NCBI GenBank assembly: GCA_904419725.1 | Contig: CAJFSP010000007.1 | Location: 1-62,579, forward strand | Length of the DNA: 62,579 bases | Reading direction: 5' to 3' | Source: Candidatus Heteroclostridium caecigallinarum | GTDB taxonomy: Bacteria; Bacillota; Clostridia; Christensenellales; CAG-314 | Shown here: positions 17,156-26,268 of the stretch, one piece after another | How the letters are laid out: each line of letters begins with the position of its first letter | How positions within the stretch are numbered: the first letter of the stretch is position 1 | The notes under the pieces: generated by a model | Databases searched by the model: none | Told to the model about the DNA's origin: nothing | What the model saw: the letters and a program-made list of their open reading frames with translations, nothing else | Translations under genes and position numbers: made by a program

Positions 17156-17575
17156 ATGAAGGCATTGATTGTGTATTGGAGCGGAACCGGCAACACCAAA
17201 GGCATGGCGGAAGCCATAGCCGACGGCGTAAAAGCCGAAGGCTGGGAGGCGGACGTGTTTTCCGTTTCCGCTTTCGGCGGCGGGTTTGACGGCTATGACA
17301 AAATTTTTCTGGGCTGCCCGGCAATGGGCGGCGAGGAACTCGAAGAAAGCGAGTTTCTGCCGTTTTACGAAAAGAGCAAGGCGGCTCTCTCCGGCAGACA
17401 GGTCGGGCTTTTCGGTTCGTACGGTTGGGGCGACGGCGAGTGGATGAGAAACTGGGAAAAAGACCTTGCCGGCACGGGCGCTTCGCTCATCGGCGGAAAA
17501 GGTTTTATCTGTCAGGAAAGTCAGGACGGCATATACGCCGCCTGCGTGGATTACGCTAAAAAATCAATCTCCTGA
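17156..17575 (+). CDS. Flavodoxin
   Basis: The 139-residue protein is a short-chain flavodoxin. The FMN phosphate loop is SGTGNTKGMAEAIADGV near residue 10, and the later loops LGCPAMGGEELEES and FGSYGWGDGEWM contact the isoalloxazine ring in relatives. Flavodoxins carry electrons in place of ferredoxin and are typically induced by iron shortage. An AAGGAG sequence precedes ATG 17156. Co-transcription with DUF3793 and the nearby DtxR-type regulator fit iron-responsive control. Confidence 0.88.
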   Translation: MKALIVYWSGTGNTKGMAEAIADGVKAEGWEADVFSVSAFGGGFDGYDKIFLGCPAMGGEELEESEFLPFYEKSKAALSGRQVGLFGSYGWGDGEWMRNWEKDLAGTGASLIGGKGFICQESQDGIYAACVDYAKKSIS

Positions 17576-17585
17576 TTGCCAAATA

Positions 17586-17625
17586 AACGCGAAAAGGCGG
17601 AAGCACGCTTCCGCCTTTTCGCGTT
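17586..17625. terminator. Bidirectional terminator between flavodoxin and the DtxR gene
   Basis: A 19-base perfect inverted repeat (arms at 17586-17604 and 17607-17625) with AAAA in one arm and TTTT in the other can serve the converging genes on both strands. Confidence 0.8.
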
Positions 17626-17630
17626 GTCGT

Positions 17631-17999
17631 TCAAAAATCGTTTTTTTTGCAAAACGAAGCGAGACATCGCAGCGTGTCGTCGCTGAGTATGTGCTCTATT
17701 TTGCAGCATTCCTCCTCGGCGTTTTCTTCCGTGGCGCCTATGCCCAGCAGAAAACGTTTGATGAGATTGTGTTTGCCCAGCGTCGACGACGCTATTTCCC
17801 GCCCTTTTGAGGTAAGGGAAATTTTGCCGTAAGCGGCTTTGACTACAAGCCCTTTGGCGGCGAGTTCCGTCATCGCCATGCTTACCGCCGCTTTGGAAAT
17901 GCCCAGCGCCGAGGCTATGTCCACCGATTTGGCAAGACCGTCCCGTTCGCACATGAGTATCGCTTCAAGATAATCTTCGTTGGATTTTGTTATTGGCAT
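17631..17999 (-). CDS. DtxR/MntR-family metal-dependent repressor
   Basis: The 122-residue protein has an N-terminal winged helix (about residues 6-65; recognition region IASALGISKAAVSMAMTEL) and a metal-binding dimer domain. By eye-alignment with MntR the likely ligands are D9, E12, H77, C99, E102 and H103. MntR has a glutamate where this protein has C99, while iron-sensing DtxR/IdeR proteins have a cysteine in that position (here ECCKIEH), so iron is the more likely signal. It lacks the SH3-like third domain of DtxR. The start at 17999 has AGGA upstream and lies two bases after the rqcH stop, so both are co-transcribed. Confidence 0.85.
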   Translation of the reverse strand: MPITKSNEDYLEAILMCERDGLAKSVDIASALGISKAAVSMAMTELAAKGLVVKAAYGKISLTSKGREIASSTLGKHNLIKRFLLGIGATEENAEEECCKIEHILSDDTLRCLASFCKKNDF

Positions 18000-18001
18000 G
18001 G

Positions 18002-19714
18002 TTATTTTTCCTTCCGCAACAGTTCGGTGTGTTCGTCGGGGTTTACCAGACATGTTTTGTAAGAAAGCAGGTTGACAAATCCCGGGTGGCTTTTGTTGGG
18101 TTTTTTGACGTATTTTTTCGGCGTGTAGAATACCGGCACTTTTGACGACTCAGACGATTCCGAATAGTGTGCCGTTATTTCCGCCGCCGTTTGCAGCACG
18201 GCGTCCGGGATATCCGCTCCGTCGGGGTTTATGATAATCGTGTGGCACGACGTCACGTCCTGCGCGTGCAGCCACATGTCGCCGCCTTTTGCCGTTTCGA
18301 AAGTCAGTTTGTCGTTTTGCAGATTGTTTTTGCCGACAAGTATCGTCCAGCCGTCTTTGACGTAGGTCAGCGGCCGTGATTTTGAAACTCTCGGTTTTTG
18401 CTTTTTGTTTTGTTTTTTATCTTTGCCGTCGCTTTTTTTCATAAGCCGCGCGGCGATGAGTTCCGCCGTTATATCGTCTATGTCGTTGGCGTCCAGCGGG
18501 CTTTTGAGTGACTGCGCTATTGATTTGAGATACACAAGCTGGCTTTTGTTTTCTTCAAGCAGTTGGGTTGTGTATTCTATCGTCTTTTTTTGTTTGGCGT
18601 ATTTTTTAAAATATTTCTGCGCGTTCTGCTGCGGCGTGAGCAGGGGGTCGAGCGGTATTTCGGCGGTTTTTCCGTCATAATAGTTTTCCGTCGTCAGGCG
18701 CCCGTCGCCTTTTTTTATTTTGTAGAGCGACGATAAAATCAGTTCGCCGTAAATCCTGTTTTTTTCGTTGTCTTTGGCGGCAAGCAGGTCCTGCGTTTGC
18801 AGCGCCGTCTTTTTTTCTATGCGGTGAATGGCGTTTTTCACCACGTTGGCTATGGCTTTGGTTTTTTCGTTATGCCGCTGGAACTTGTCTTTTTCGGCGA
18901 AATATCTGTCATACGCCTCGTTAAGCGTGTCGAAATAAATTCTGCCGCCGGCAAGCGTGCGGTAATCCACGGCCGTCACGTCGAGCGGCGTGCCGTCTTC
19001 ATCTGTAACCATGGTCGGACGCGGGGTTTTCAGTTTCTCGGCGAAAAGGGCAAATCTGTCAGCGACCTCCTCGGGACGCGCGCTGTCTCCCACGATTTCG
19101 TCCAGCGTCTGGTACGCCACGCCCATCAGTTTGTTTTTAAGCACTTCTTTGGGCTGTGAATCGGGATTGGCGCGCAGCACCCGGATTATCGCTTCCCTGT
19201 CGTCGGGGCGTATTTTGTCCTGTGTCAGAAACTCGAATCTCTGCCCGATTACGGTGGGGCGGCCGGCCAGCGACGTCATGGGGATTCTCTTCATGCAGTC
19301 GAGAATTCTGCCGCCGCCGTCGGTTAGAAACACGTTGGCGCTTTTGCCGACGACTTCGCATATAAGCCGCTTTTGCTCGCTGTCGCCCAGTTCGTTGCCC
19401 GACGTCACGTCGATAATGATTACGCGCTCGAAAGGCTGCTGGCTCACGCCGGTAACTACGCCGCCCATAAGGTGTTTGCGCAGCACCATGCAGAAAGCCG
19501 GCGCGGTGAGCGGGCTGGGTTTGCTTTCATCGGTCAGGTGCGCGCGCGGAAGCGAACTCGAAGCCGAAACCAGGAGTCTGTAATTTTTGCCGTTAAAGAC
19601 GTTCAGGTCGATTTCGTCTTTTTCAGGCTGCGTTATTTTGTTTATTTTTCCGCCCACAAGGCGCTGTCTGAGTTCATCGGCGATGACCGACAGATTAAGC
19701 GCGTCAAACGGCAT
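18002..19714 (-). CDS. rqcH: Ribosome quality control factor RqcH (NFACT/NEMF family)
   Basis: The 570-residue protein belongs to the family once annotated as fibronectin-binding protein. It contains NFACT-N (VIADELRQRLVGGKINKI, FCMVLRKHLMGG), a helix-hairpin-helix region, a coiled-coil middle (ENKSQLVYLKSIAQSL) and a C-terminal NFACT-R domain (GWTILVGKNNLQNDKLTF, DMWLHAQDV). In Gram-positive bacteria RqcH adds alanine tails to peptides stuck on split 50S subunits, which marks them for ClpXP. The clpP and clpX genes lie close by on the other strand. GAGG precedes the start, and a promoter sits just upstream on the minus strand. Confidence 0.92.
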   Translation of the reverse strand: MPFDALNLSVIADELRQRLVGGKINKITQPEKDEIDLNVFNGKNYRLLVSASSSLPRAHLTDESKPSPLTAPAFCMVLRKHLMGGVVTGVSQQPFERVIIIDVTSGNELGDSEQKRLICEVVGKSANVFLTDGGGRILDCMKRIPMTSLAGRPTVIGQRFEFLTQDKIRPDDREAIIRVLRANPDSQPKEVLKNKLMGVAYQTLDEIVGDSARPEEVADRFALFAEKLKTPRPTMVTDEDGTPLDVTAVDYRTLAGGRIYFDTLNEAYDRYFAEKDKFQRHNEKTKAIANVVKNAIHRIEKKTALQTQDLLAAKDNEKNRIYGELILSSLYKIKKGDGRLTTENYYDGKTAEIPLDPLLTPQQNAQKYFKKYAKQKKTIEYTTQLLEENKSQLVYLKSIAQSLKSPLDANDIDDITAELIAARLMKKSDGKDKKQNKKQKPRVSKSRPLTYVKDGWTILVGKNNLQNDKLTFETAKGGDMWLHAQDVTSCHTIIINPDGADIPDAVLQTAAEITAHYSESSESSKVPVFYTPKKYVKKPNKSHPGFVNLLSYKTCLVNPDEHTELLRKEK

Positions 19715-19733
19715 ATAAATACCTCACGGCAAG

Positions 19734-19762
19734 ATTTTAACCTATTTCGCGTTATTTTTCAA
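19734..19762 (-). promoter_or_regulatory. Promoter of rqcH-dtxR
   Basis: On the minus strand TTGAAA (19757-19762) and TAAAAT (19734-19739) are 17 bases apart, upstream of rqcH. Confidence 0.65.
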
Positions 19763-19785
19763 CTTAAATTGATAGGTCAAAAAGT

Positions 19786-19814
19786 TTGCTAAAATCGCGT
19801 TTGTGTGATATTAT
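19786..19814 (+). promoter_or_regulatory. Promoter of tig
   Basis: TTGCTA (19786-19791) and TATTAT (19809-19814) are 17 bases apart. The start site would fall near 19821, leaving a leader of about 85 bases before tig in which I see no clear riboswitch. Confidence 0.6.
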
Positions 19815-19904
19815 TTACAATACTGAATAATGGCGCAGAGTGTATGTCAGAGACCGCCGCGCCCAAAGAAGCAAAGAATATGGAGAACTATTTGGAGGAT
19901 TTCT

Positions 19905-21185
19905 ATGAAGTACAAAGTAGAAAATAAAAAGGGACAGGTTTTAATCAGTTTTTCGATTGACGCCAAAGAGTGGGAAGCCGCCGTTGAAAGCGTCTATCAG
20001 AAAACAAAGGGCAAATACAGCCATGTGGGCTTCCGCAAGGGGCACGTGCCGCGCAAAGTGCTGGAAAACACTTACGGCAAAGGCTTCTTCTATGAGGACG
20101 CCTTCAACGAGGCCTTCCCTAAATACTATTATGAAGTCCTCGATAAAGAGAGTGAGATTTACCCTGTCGACAGACCTGACGTGGACGTCAAATCCATCGA
20201 CGATAAAGGCGTGAAATTCACCGCTCTCGTCACCGTCAAACCCGAAGTGACGCTGGGCGAATATAAAGGTCTTAAAGTGGAAAAACACGTCGACGAAGTC
20301 ACCGACCAGGCGGTGGAAGCCGAACTCGCGCTTATGGCGGATAAAAACGCGCGCATGGTGGTGGTAAGCGACAGAGCCGTGCAGAACGGCGACGAAGTCG
20401 TCATCGATTATTCCGGCAGCGTGGACGGCGTCAAATTTGACGGCGGCACGGCGGAAAAGCAGACGCTGGTCATCGGCAGCGGCAGGTTTATTCCGGGGTT
20501 CGAGGAACAAATTGTGGGCATGAACACCGGCGACGAAAAAGACATTACCGTCAAATTCCCTGAGGATTACCACGCGGAAAATCTCAAAGGCAAAGACGCG
20601 GTTTTCGCCGTAAAACTGCATGAAATCAAGTATAAACAACTGCCTGTCATGGACGACGAGTTCGCCAAAGACGTCAGCGAATTCGACACGCTCGACCAGC
20701 TCAAAGCCGACATCAGGCAAAAATTGGAAAAGGAAAACGCTGACAGGGCTGAAATCCGTTTTGAAAACCAGCTTATCGACAAAGCGACGGAAAACGCTTC
20801 GGTGGAAATTCCGCAGTGCATGATAGAAAGCCAGATTGACTCTTACATTCAGGAGTTCGAGTACACGCTGTCCTATCAGGGAATAAAACTCGCCGATTAT
20901 GTTAAATATACTAACAGCAGCATAGACGATTTGCGCAAGGTATATAAAGAAAGGGCGGAAAAGACCGTCAAGACCAGACTGGTAATGGAAGCCATCGTCA
21001 AAGCGGAAAACATCACCGCCGACGAAGAATCGGTTGAGGCGCGCATCGCGGAACTCGCCGGTCAGATGGGCAAAACCGTCGAAGAAGTCAAGAAAAACAT
21101 GCACCCGTCGGAAACCGACTATATCAAAAACGAAGTCATTTCCAAAAACGTGGTGGAATTCCTCAAAAAAGCCAACAACGGCTGA
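19905..21185 (+). CDS. tig: Trigger factor
   Basis: The 426-residue ribosome-associated chaperone has three parts. The N-terminal ribosome-binding domain includes FRKGHVPRKVLENTYGKG, where the usual signature is GFRxGKxP. The PPIase (FKBP-like) domain includes DEVVIDYSGSVDGVKFDGG and GSGRFIPGFEEQIVGM, and a helical C-terminal arm follows. It shields nascent chains at the tunnel exit. ATG 19905 is set by GGAGG at 19894-19898; the frame is open to 19830 but that extension has no site. It leads the tig-clpP-clpX order common in Bacillota. Confidence 0.95.
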   Translation: MKYKVENKKGQVLISFSIDAKEWEAAVESVYQKTKGKYSHVGFRKGHVPRKVLENTYGKGFFYEDAFNEAFPKYYYEVLDKESEIYPVDRPDVDVKSIDDKGVKFTALVTVKPEVTLGEYKGLKVEKHVDEVTDQAVEAELALMADKNARMVVVSDRAVQNGDEVVIDYSGSVDGVKFDGGTAEKQTLVIGSGRFIPGFEEQIVGMNTGDEKDITVKFPEDYHAENLKGKDAVFAVKLHEIKYKQLPVMDDEFAKDVSEFDTLDQLKADIRQKLEKENADRAEIRFENQLIDKATENASVEIPQCMIESQIDSYIQEFEYTLSYQGIKLADYVKYTNSSIDDLRKVYKERAEKTVKTRLVMEAIVKAENITADEESVEARIAELAGQMGKTVEEVKKNMHPSETDYIKNEVISKNVVEFLKKANNG

Positions 21186-21247
21186 TAAACTTAAATTTAT
21201 CCCGATAAAACGGCTTGTTTATTCGTATATATAACAGGGGGTAAAAA

Positions 21248-21832
21248 ATGAGTCTTATACCTATGGTAATAGAGCAGACGGGCAGAGGCGAAAGGTCGTA
21301 CGACATATATTCCCGCTTGCTTGAAGACAGAATAGTCTTTCTCACGGGCGAAGTCAACGACGTTTCAGCGAACATCGTCGTCGCCCAGCTTATATATCTC
21401 GAAGGCAAAGACCCGAACAAAGACATCAGTCTTTACATCAACAGCCCGGGCGGCAGCGTTTCGGCGGGATTCGCCATTTACGACACGATGAACTATATCA
21501 AGTGCGACGTGTCTACTATATGCATCGGCATGGCGGCGAGCATGGGAGCCTTTCTGCTTTCAAGCGGCGCGCAGGGCAAGCGTTACGCGCTGCCTAACGC
21601 CGAGATTATGATTCATCAGCCTCTGGGCGGCGCGCAGGGTCAGGCGAGCGATATCGCGATTCAGGCGGAACAGATACTCAAAATCAAACAGAAAATCAAT
21701 TCCATCCTCGCCAAAAACTGCCATCAGCCGCTTGACAAAATCTCCAAGGACGTCGACAGGGATTACTACATGTCGGCGGCGGAAGCCAGGGAGTACGGGC
21801 TTGTGGATCAGATTTTTTATGAAAGAAAATAA
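21248..21832 (+). CDS. clpP: ATP-dependent Clp protease proteolytic subunit
   Basis: At 194 residues this is the standard ClpP serine protease, forming the tetradecameric chamber that ClpX feeds. The catalytic triad is S98 (GMAASMGAF), H123 ([12 protein letters not shown]) and an Asp near residue 172 ([11 protein letters not shown]). A GGGGG purine run precedes ATG 21248. It is followed 15 bp later by clpX. Together with RqcH and Lon it makes this segment a protein-quality-control locus. Confidence 0.97.
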   Translation: MSLIPMVIEQTGRGERSYDIYSRLLEDRIVFLTGEVNDVSANIVVAQLIYLEGKDPNKDISLYINSPGGSVSAGFAIYDTMNYIKCDVSTICIGMAASMGAFLLSSGAQGKRYALPNAEIMIHQPLGGAQGQASDIAIQAEQILKIKQKINSILAKNCHQPLDKISKDVDRDYYMSAAEAREYGLVDQIFYERK

Positions 21833-21846
21833 TTTCCGGAGATTGT

Positions 21847-23094
21847 ATGGACGATAAAAAAGAAATGCGCTGTTCGTTTTGCGGCAAGGACATTTCCCAG
21901 GTGGAAAAACTCATCGTGGGTCCATGCGGCAATTATATCTGCAACGAGTGCATAGAGCATTGCGTCGATATTCTGGACAGCGAAGAACAGGCCGTGGCGG
22001 CGGAAGAAATCAAACTGCCGACGCCGGCGGAAATAAACAAAAAACTCGACGAATACGTCGTCGGGCAGGAAAAGGCGAAAAAAATTCTGTCGGTTGCCGT
22101 CTATAACCATTACAAACGCATCAACGCCAAACTCAAAGGCGGCAAAAACGACGAAGTGGAACTTGAAAAGTCCAATATCCTTATGCTGGGGCCTACCGGT
22201 TCCGGCAAAACCCTGCTGGCGAAAACACTGGCGAGATTTCTCAACGTGCCTTTCGCGATAGCCGACGCCACCACGCTCACCGAAGCGGGCTATGTCGGCG
22301 ACGATGTCGAAAACGTGCTGCTCAAACTCATCCAGAACGCCGATTACGACATCGAAAGAGCGGAAAGGGGCATTATTTATATTGACGAAGTGGACAAAAT
22401 CGCCTCCAAGGGCGAAAATATGTCCATCACGAGAGACGTATCGGGCGAAGGCGTGCAACAGGCTCTGCTCAAAATAATCGAGGGCACCGTGGCGTCGGTG
22501 CCGCCGCAGGGCGGGAGAAAGCACCCGCAGCAGGAATGCCTGCAAATAGATACGTCCAACATACTGTTTATATGCGGCGGCGCATTCATAGGGCTTGATA
22601 AAGTCGTTGAACAGCGTATTGATTCCCGCTCGCTGGGTTTCGGCGGCAAAGTCAAGGACAAAGACGAAGTCGACGCGGCGGAACTTGTGGAACAGATTCA
22701 GCCTCAGGACCTTATAAAATACGGGCTTATCCCGGAGTTTGTCGGCAGGGTGCCGATTGTGGTGGGGCTGAAACCGCTTGATGAGGAAGCGCTTGTGCGC
22801 ATACTCGTCGAGCCGAAAAATTCTTTGGTCAAACAGTATCAGAAACTTTTGAAAATGGACAATATCGACCTTGAATTCGAGAAAGACGCTCTTGTCGCCG
22901 TCGCCAGAAAGACGATGGAACGCAAAACCGGCGCCAGGGGGCTCAGGTCGATACTCGAAAGCGTGATGCTTGATTTTATGTATGACGCTCCGAGCGACGG
23001 CAGCATCAGAAAAATCGTCATCGGCAAGGATTGCATCGACAGCAACCGCAAACCGCTCATCATAAGAGACGACAGCGCGCAGAAATCAGCCTGA
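21847..23094 (+). CDS. clpX: ATP-dependent Clp protease ATP-binding subunit ClpX
   Basis: The 415-residue unfoldase has an N-terminal C4 zinc-binding domain (C9, C12, C32, C35) that recruits substrates and adaptors. An AAA+ module follows, with Walker [10 protein letters not shown] at about residues 114-122, Walker [11 protein letters not shown] and the conserved GFGGK segment near the ClpP-binding loop. It unfolds tagged proteins, probably including RqcH alanine-tailed chains, into ClpP. A terminator follows, so lon has its own promoter. Confidence 0.97.
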   Translation: MDDKKEMRCSFCGKDISQVEKLIVGPCGNYICNECIEHCVDILDSEEQAVAAEEIKLPTPAEINKKLDEYVVGQEKAKKILSVAVYNHYKRINAKLKGGKNDEVELEKSNILMLGPTGSGKTLLAKTLARFLNVPFAIADATTLTEAGYVGDDVENVLLKLIQNADYDIERAERGIIYIDEVDKIASKGENMSITRDVSGEGVQQALLKIIEGTVASVPPQGGRKHPQQECLQIDTSNILFICGGAFIGLDKVVEQRIDSRSLGFGGKVKDKDEVDAAELVEQIQPQDLIKYGLIPEFVGRVPIVVGLKPLDEEALVRILVEPKNSLVKQYQKLLKMDNIDLEFEKDALVAVARKTMERKTGARGLRSILESVMLDFMYDAPSDGSIRKIVIGKDCIDSNRKPLIIRDDSAQKSA

Positions 23095-23097
23095 AAC

Positions 23098-23127
23098 AAA
23101 CGCCGAATTTTTCGGCGTTTTATTTTT
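23098..23127 (+). terminator. Terminator after clpX
   Basis: A ten-base stem (AAACGCCGAA / TTCGGCGTTT) with a TTT loop is followed by TATTTTT. Confidence 0.85.
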
Positions 23128-23139
23128 GAAAACGCTTCG

Positions 23140-23168
23140 TTGCGGACAGGCGCTTTTTCTGTTACAAT
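23140..23168 (+). promoter_or_regulatory. Promoter of lon
   Basis: TTGCGG (23140-23145) and TACAAT (23163-23168) are 17 bases apart. The start site would fall at about 23175, directly on the ribosome-binding site GAGGTG, giving a leader of only about 12 bases. Confidence 0.6.
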
Positions 23169-23186
23169 ATTACCGAGGTGATAAAT

Positions 23187-25493
23187 TTGGAAGAAATCCG
23201 ACAAAACAAAGTTTTACCCATGATTGCGCTCCGCGGCGTGGTTATGTTCCCCGGGGTTACGGAAACGATAGATATAGGCAGACCGGCGTCGCTGGCGGCG
23301 CTGGATTACGCGGCGGAAAACAACACCCGGCTGTTTATGGCGGCGCAGAAAGACTCGCAGGTCGCCGTGCCCGTCAAAGAAGATATTTACGACGTCGGCT
23401 GCGTCGTGCAAATAAAACAGCTGCTGCGGCTGCCGAACAATCTGGCGAGAGTTGTCGTCAGGGGCTTGTCCGCCGCCAGGATAACCGAATACTGCAACAC
23501 CGCCAAATTTTTTCAGGCGGAAGTGGAGGAAATCCCGTATATAAACGCCGATTCCGTCGAGACAGAAGTGCTTGTGCGCAAAGTCATGGATTACGCTAAA
23601 AAACACATGCTCATTTCAGGCAAAAGCGTGGCGGAACGTCTGCCGGAGTTTAACGGCGACGCCAACGTTTTCGCTTCCAGGCTGGCTTTGCAGTTCGCTT
23701 TGGGCGACACCCAAAAACAGCGCCTGCTTGAAGAAACCGACACCGAAAAGCGCCTTCTCGAACTTTGCTCGCTGCTTGCCCACGAAACGGAACTGGCTAA
23801 AATAGACAAGGTCATTTCGCAAAAGGTGAAAGACCGCATAGACAAAAACCAGAAGGAATATTATCTGCGCGAGCAGATGCGCGCCATCAGCGACGAACTC
23901 GGCGAAAACGAAGACGAATACGCCGTTTATAAGGAAAAAATCAAAAACAGCGGCATGCCGGAAGAGGTTGCCAAAAAGGCGGAGGAAGAACTCGGCCGCC
24001 TCATGAAAATGGGCTCCGGCACGCCTGACGCCAACGTGTCCAGAAGTTACATCGACTGGCTTTGCGCGCTCAAATGGTCGGTTTACACCCAAGACAACAA
24101 AGACATGAAAAAGGCGAGGGAGATTCTCGACGCCGACCATTTCGGCATGGAAAAAATCAAACAGCGCATTCTGGAATATCTCGCCGTGATGAACCTTTCG
24201 CAAAAAAACAAAGCGCCTATTCTCTGCTTTGTGGGGCCTCCGGGCGTTGGCAAAACCTCAATAGTCAAATCCATAGCGAGGGCTCTGGACAGAAAGTATG
24301 TTCGCATGAGCCTCGGCGGCCTCAGGGACGAAGCCGAACTCAGGGGACACAGGCGCACATATGTCGGCGCGATTCCTGGCAAGATAATTTATCTGCTGAG
24401 ACAGGCGGGCAGCATGAACCCGGTGTTTCTGTTTGACGAGATAGACAAAATGGCAAGCGATTTCAGGGGCGACCCGACAAGCGCCATGCTGGAAGTTCTC
24501 GACCCGGAACAGAACAACGCTTTTGTCGACCACTATATGGAAGTGCCCGTCGATTTGTCAAAGGTGCTGTTCGTCGCGACAGCCAACACGATGGAAGATA
24601 TCCCCGCGCCGCTTTTGGACAGAATGGAAGTCATCGAACTGTCGGGGTATACCGAAGAAGAAAAACTGCAAATCGCCAAGAGATTCCTGGTGCCGAAACA
24701 AAAGGAACTAAGCGGTCTGGGGGCTGATTCTCTCACCATTTCCGACGACGCGATAAGGGACATTATTTCGCATTACACCCGTGAGTCGGGCGTGAGAAAT
24801 CTCGAAAGGGAAATAGCCGCCGTGTGCCGCAAATCGGCGTTGGAAATTCTGGAAAACGACGTTTCCGCCGTGGACGTAAGGGACGAAAACATCGAAAAAT
24901 ATCTCGGTGTGTTCAAGTTTCGCGACGACGTTTTGTCAAAAAAGGACCAGGTCGGTTCGGCAACGGGTCTGGCGTGGACGCCTGTCGGCGGCACCACGCT
25001 GACAATAGACGTCACGCTGTTCAAGGGCAAAGGCGAAATTCTGCTGACGGGTCAGCTGGGCGACGTCATGAAAGAATCGGCGCGCACGGCAATAAGCCTG
25101 GTGCGTTCGCTAGCGCCTAAATACGGCATAAGGCCTGACGTGTTCGACAAAACGGATATCCACATTCATGTGCCGGAAGGCGCTATACCGAAAGACGGTC
25201 CGAGCGCCGGCATAACCATGGCGACGGCTATTCTTTCGGCGTTCACCAAAAAACCGGTTTCCGGCAAAGTGGCGATGACGGGTGAAATCACTTTGCGCGG
25301 CAAGGTGCTGCCTATCGGCGGGCTTAAAGAAAAAACGCTTGCCGCGTATCGCATGGGCATCAGAAAAATCATAATACCTAAAGAAAATATAAAAGACATG
25401 GAAGAAGTGCCCGCCGATGTACGGGAAAAACTCGACATAGTCCCGGCGGAGGAAATTTCCACCGTGTTTGAGAATTCGCTTGTCAATTTGTGA
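23187..25493 (+). CDS. lon: ATP-dependent protease Lon
   Basis: The 768-residue LonA protease has an N-terminal substrate domain (LPMIALRGVVMFPG) and a coiled-coil linker. The AAA+ domain carries Walker A GPPGVGKTS near residue 350 and Walker B VFLFDEIDKM. The serine-lysine protease domain contains DGPSAGITMATA near residue 670. It degrades misfolded and regulatory proteins. TTG 23187 is preferred over GTG 23178 because GAGGTG at 23175-23180 would serve only the former. The last seven codons and the stop form part of the first copy of a 32-bp repeat. Confidence 0.95.
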   Translation: MEEIRQNKVLPMIALRGVVMFPGVTETIDIGRPASLAALDYAAENNTRLFMAAQKDSQVAVPVKEDIYDVGCVVQIKQLLRLPNNLARVVVRGLSAARITEYCNTAKFFQAEVEEIPYINADSVETEVLVRKVMDYAKKHMLISGKSVAERLPEFNGDANVFASRLALQFALGDTQKQRLLEETDTEKRLLELCSLLAHETELAKIDKVISQKVKDRIDKNQKEYYLREQMRAISDELGENEDEYAVYKEKIKNSGMPEEVAKKAEEELGRLMKMGSGTPDANVSRSYIDWLCALKWSVYTQDNKDMKKAREILDADHFGMEKIKQRILEYLAVMNLSQKNKAPILCFVGPPGVGKTSIVKSIARALDRKYVRMSLGGLRDEAELRGHRRTYVGAIPGKIIYLLRQAGSMNPVFLFDEIDKMASDFRGDPTSAMLEVLDPEQNNAFVDHYMEVPVDLSKVLFVATANTMEDIPAPLLDRMEVIELSGYTEEEKLQIAKRFLVPKQKELSGLGADSLTISDDAIRDIISHYTRESGVRNLEREIAAVCRKSALEILENDVSAVDVRDENIEKYLGVFKFRDDVLSKKDQVGSATGLAWTPVGGTTLTIDVTLFKGKGEILLTGQLGDVMKESARTAISLVRSLAPKYGIRPDVFDKTDIHIHVPEGAIPKDGPSAGITMATAILSAFTKKPVSGKVAMTGEITLRGKVLPIGGLKEKTLAAYRMGIRKIIIPKENIKDMEEVPADVREKLDIVPAEEISTVFENSLVNL

Positions 25494-25599
25494 GGCAAGC
25501 GACGAATTCGCTTGTCAATTTGTGAGGCAAGCGACGAATTCGCTTGTCAATTTGTGAGGCAAGCGACGAATTCGCTTGTCAATTTGTGAGGCAAGCGAC
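25472..25599. repeat. Four perfect tandem copies of a 32-bp unit
   Basis: Copies lie at 25472-25503, 25504-25535, 25536-25567 and 25568-25599 with no differences. Each unit begins with GAATTC and contains the arms TCGCTTG and CAAGCGA, separated by 13 bases inside a unit and by 5 bases across each junction, so two alternative sets of hairpins are possible. The first copy includes the lon stop codon. There are no spacers, so this is not a CRISPR array. Confidence 0.97.
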
Positions 25600-25603
25600 C
25601 ATG

Positions 25604-25619
25604 CCGCCGCTTGCGGCGG
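25604..25619 (+). other. GC-rich hairpin ahead of engB
   Basis: CCGCCGC and GCGGCGG form a perfect seven-base stem immediately after the repeat array and five bases before the engB ribosome-binding site. There is no T run, so it is not a standard terminator. It could trim or protect the mRNA or slow engB translation. Confidence 0.5.
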
Positions 25620-25635
25620 AATACGGAGAAGCGCG

Positions 25636-26232
25636 ATGATTATAAAAAAAGCCTCGTTCATAACGTCGGCGGCAGGCGCCAAAGACATGATTGTGTCGGA
25701 GTTGCCGCAGGTGGCGGTGGTGGGCAAGTCAAACGTCGGCAAAAGCAGTTTTATAAATTATCTGGCAAACGACGGCAAACTCGCACGCACGTCCAAAGAG
25801 CCGGGGCGCACAAGGCTTATAAACTATTTTCTGTTCAACGAGGATTTTATTCTCACCGACCTGCCGGGCTACGGCTTTGCCAGGGTTTCGAGAGAAGAAA
25901 AGAAAAAGTGGGCGGCCACCATCGAGGATTATCTGGACAACGAAGACAATCTCAGGCTGGTGTGCTTTCTGGTGGACATACGCCACGACCCGACGGAAGA
26001 CGACAAAATCATGTATAACTACTTGTTTAAGCGGGCGGTGCCGTTCATAATCGTAGCCACCAAGAGCGACAAGATAGCCAAAAGCAAGGTCAAAAACCAA
26101 CTGCGGCACCTGGCGTCCGTGCTCAAAGTGGGCATGGACAATATATTGCCTGTATCGTCGCAAAACAAGACCGGCAAGGAAGAAGTGCTGGAAAAAATAG
26201 AAAAAATCGTCTTTCACGTGGCGGAAGAATAA
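25636..26232 (+). CDS. engB: Ribosome biogenesis GTPase EngB/YsxC
   Basis: The 198-residue GTPase acts in late 50S assembly. The G1 motif GKSNVGKSSF spans residues 30-39, G3 is DLPGYGFA, and G4 is ATKSDK. ATG 25636 is supported by GGAG seven bases upstream; a longer in-frame start at 25576 would begin inside the repeat array. The lon-engB order is conserved in Bacillota, but here the pair is separated by the 32-bp repeats. A terminator follows. Confidence 0.94.
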   Translation: MIIKKASFITSAAGAKDMIVSELPQVAVVGKSNVGKSSFINYLANDGKLARTSKEPGRTRLINYFLFNEDFILTDLPGYGFARVSREEKKKWAATIEDYLDNEDNLRLVCFLVDIRHDPTEDDKIMYNYLFKRAVPFIIVATKSDKIAKSKVKNQLRHLASVLKVGMDNILPVSSQNKTGKEEVLEKIEKIVFHVAEE

Positions 26233-26268
26233 TCACAAAAAAACAGGGGACGACATATAATAAAATCG

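Noticed and set aside
25472..25599. Possible CRISPR array in the 32-bp repeats
   Set aside because: The units are directly abutted with no spacers, include the lon stop codon, and no cas gene is nearby.
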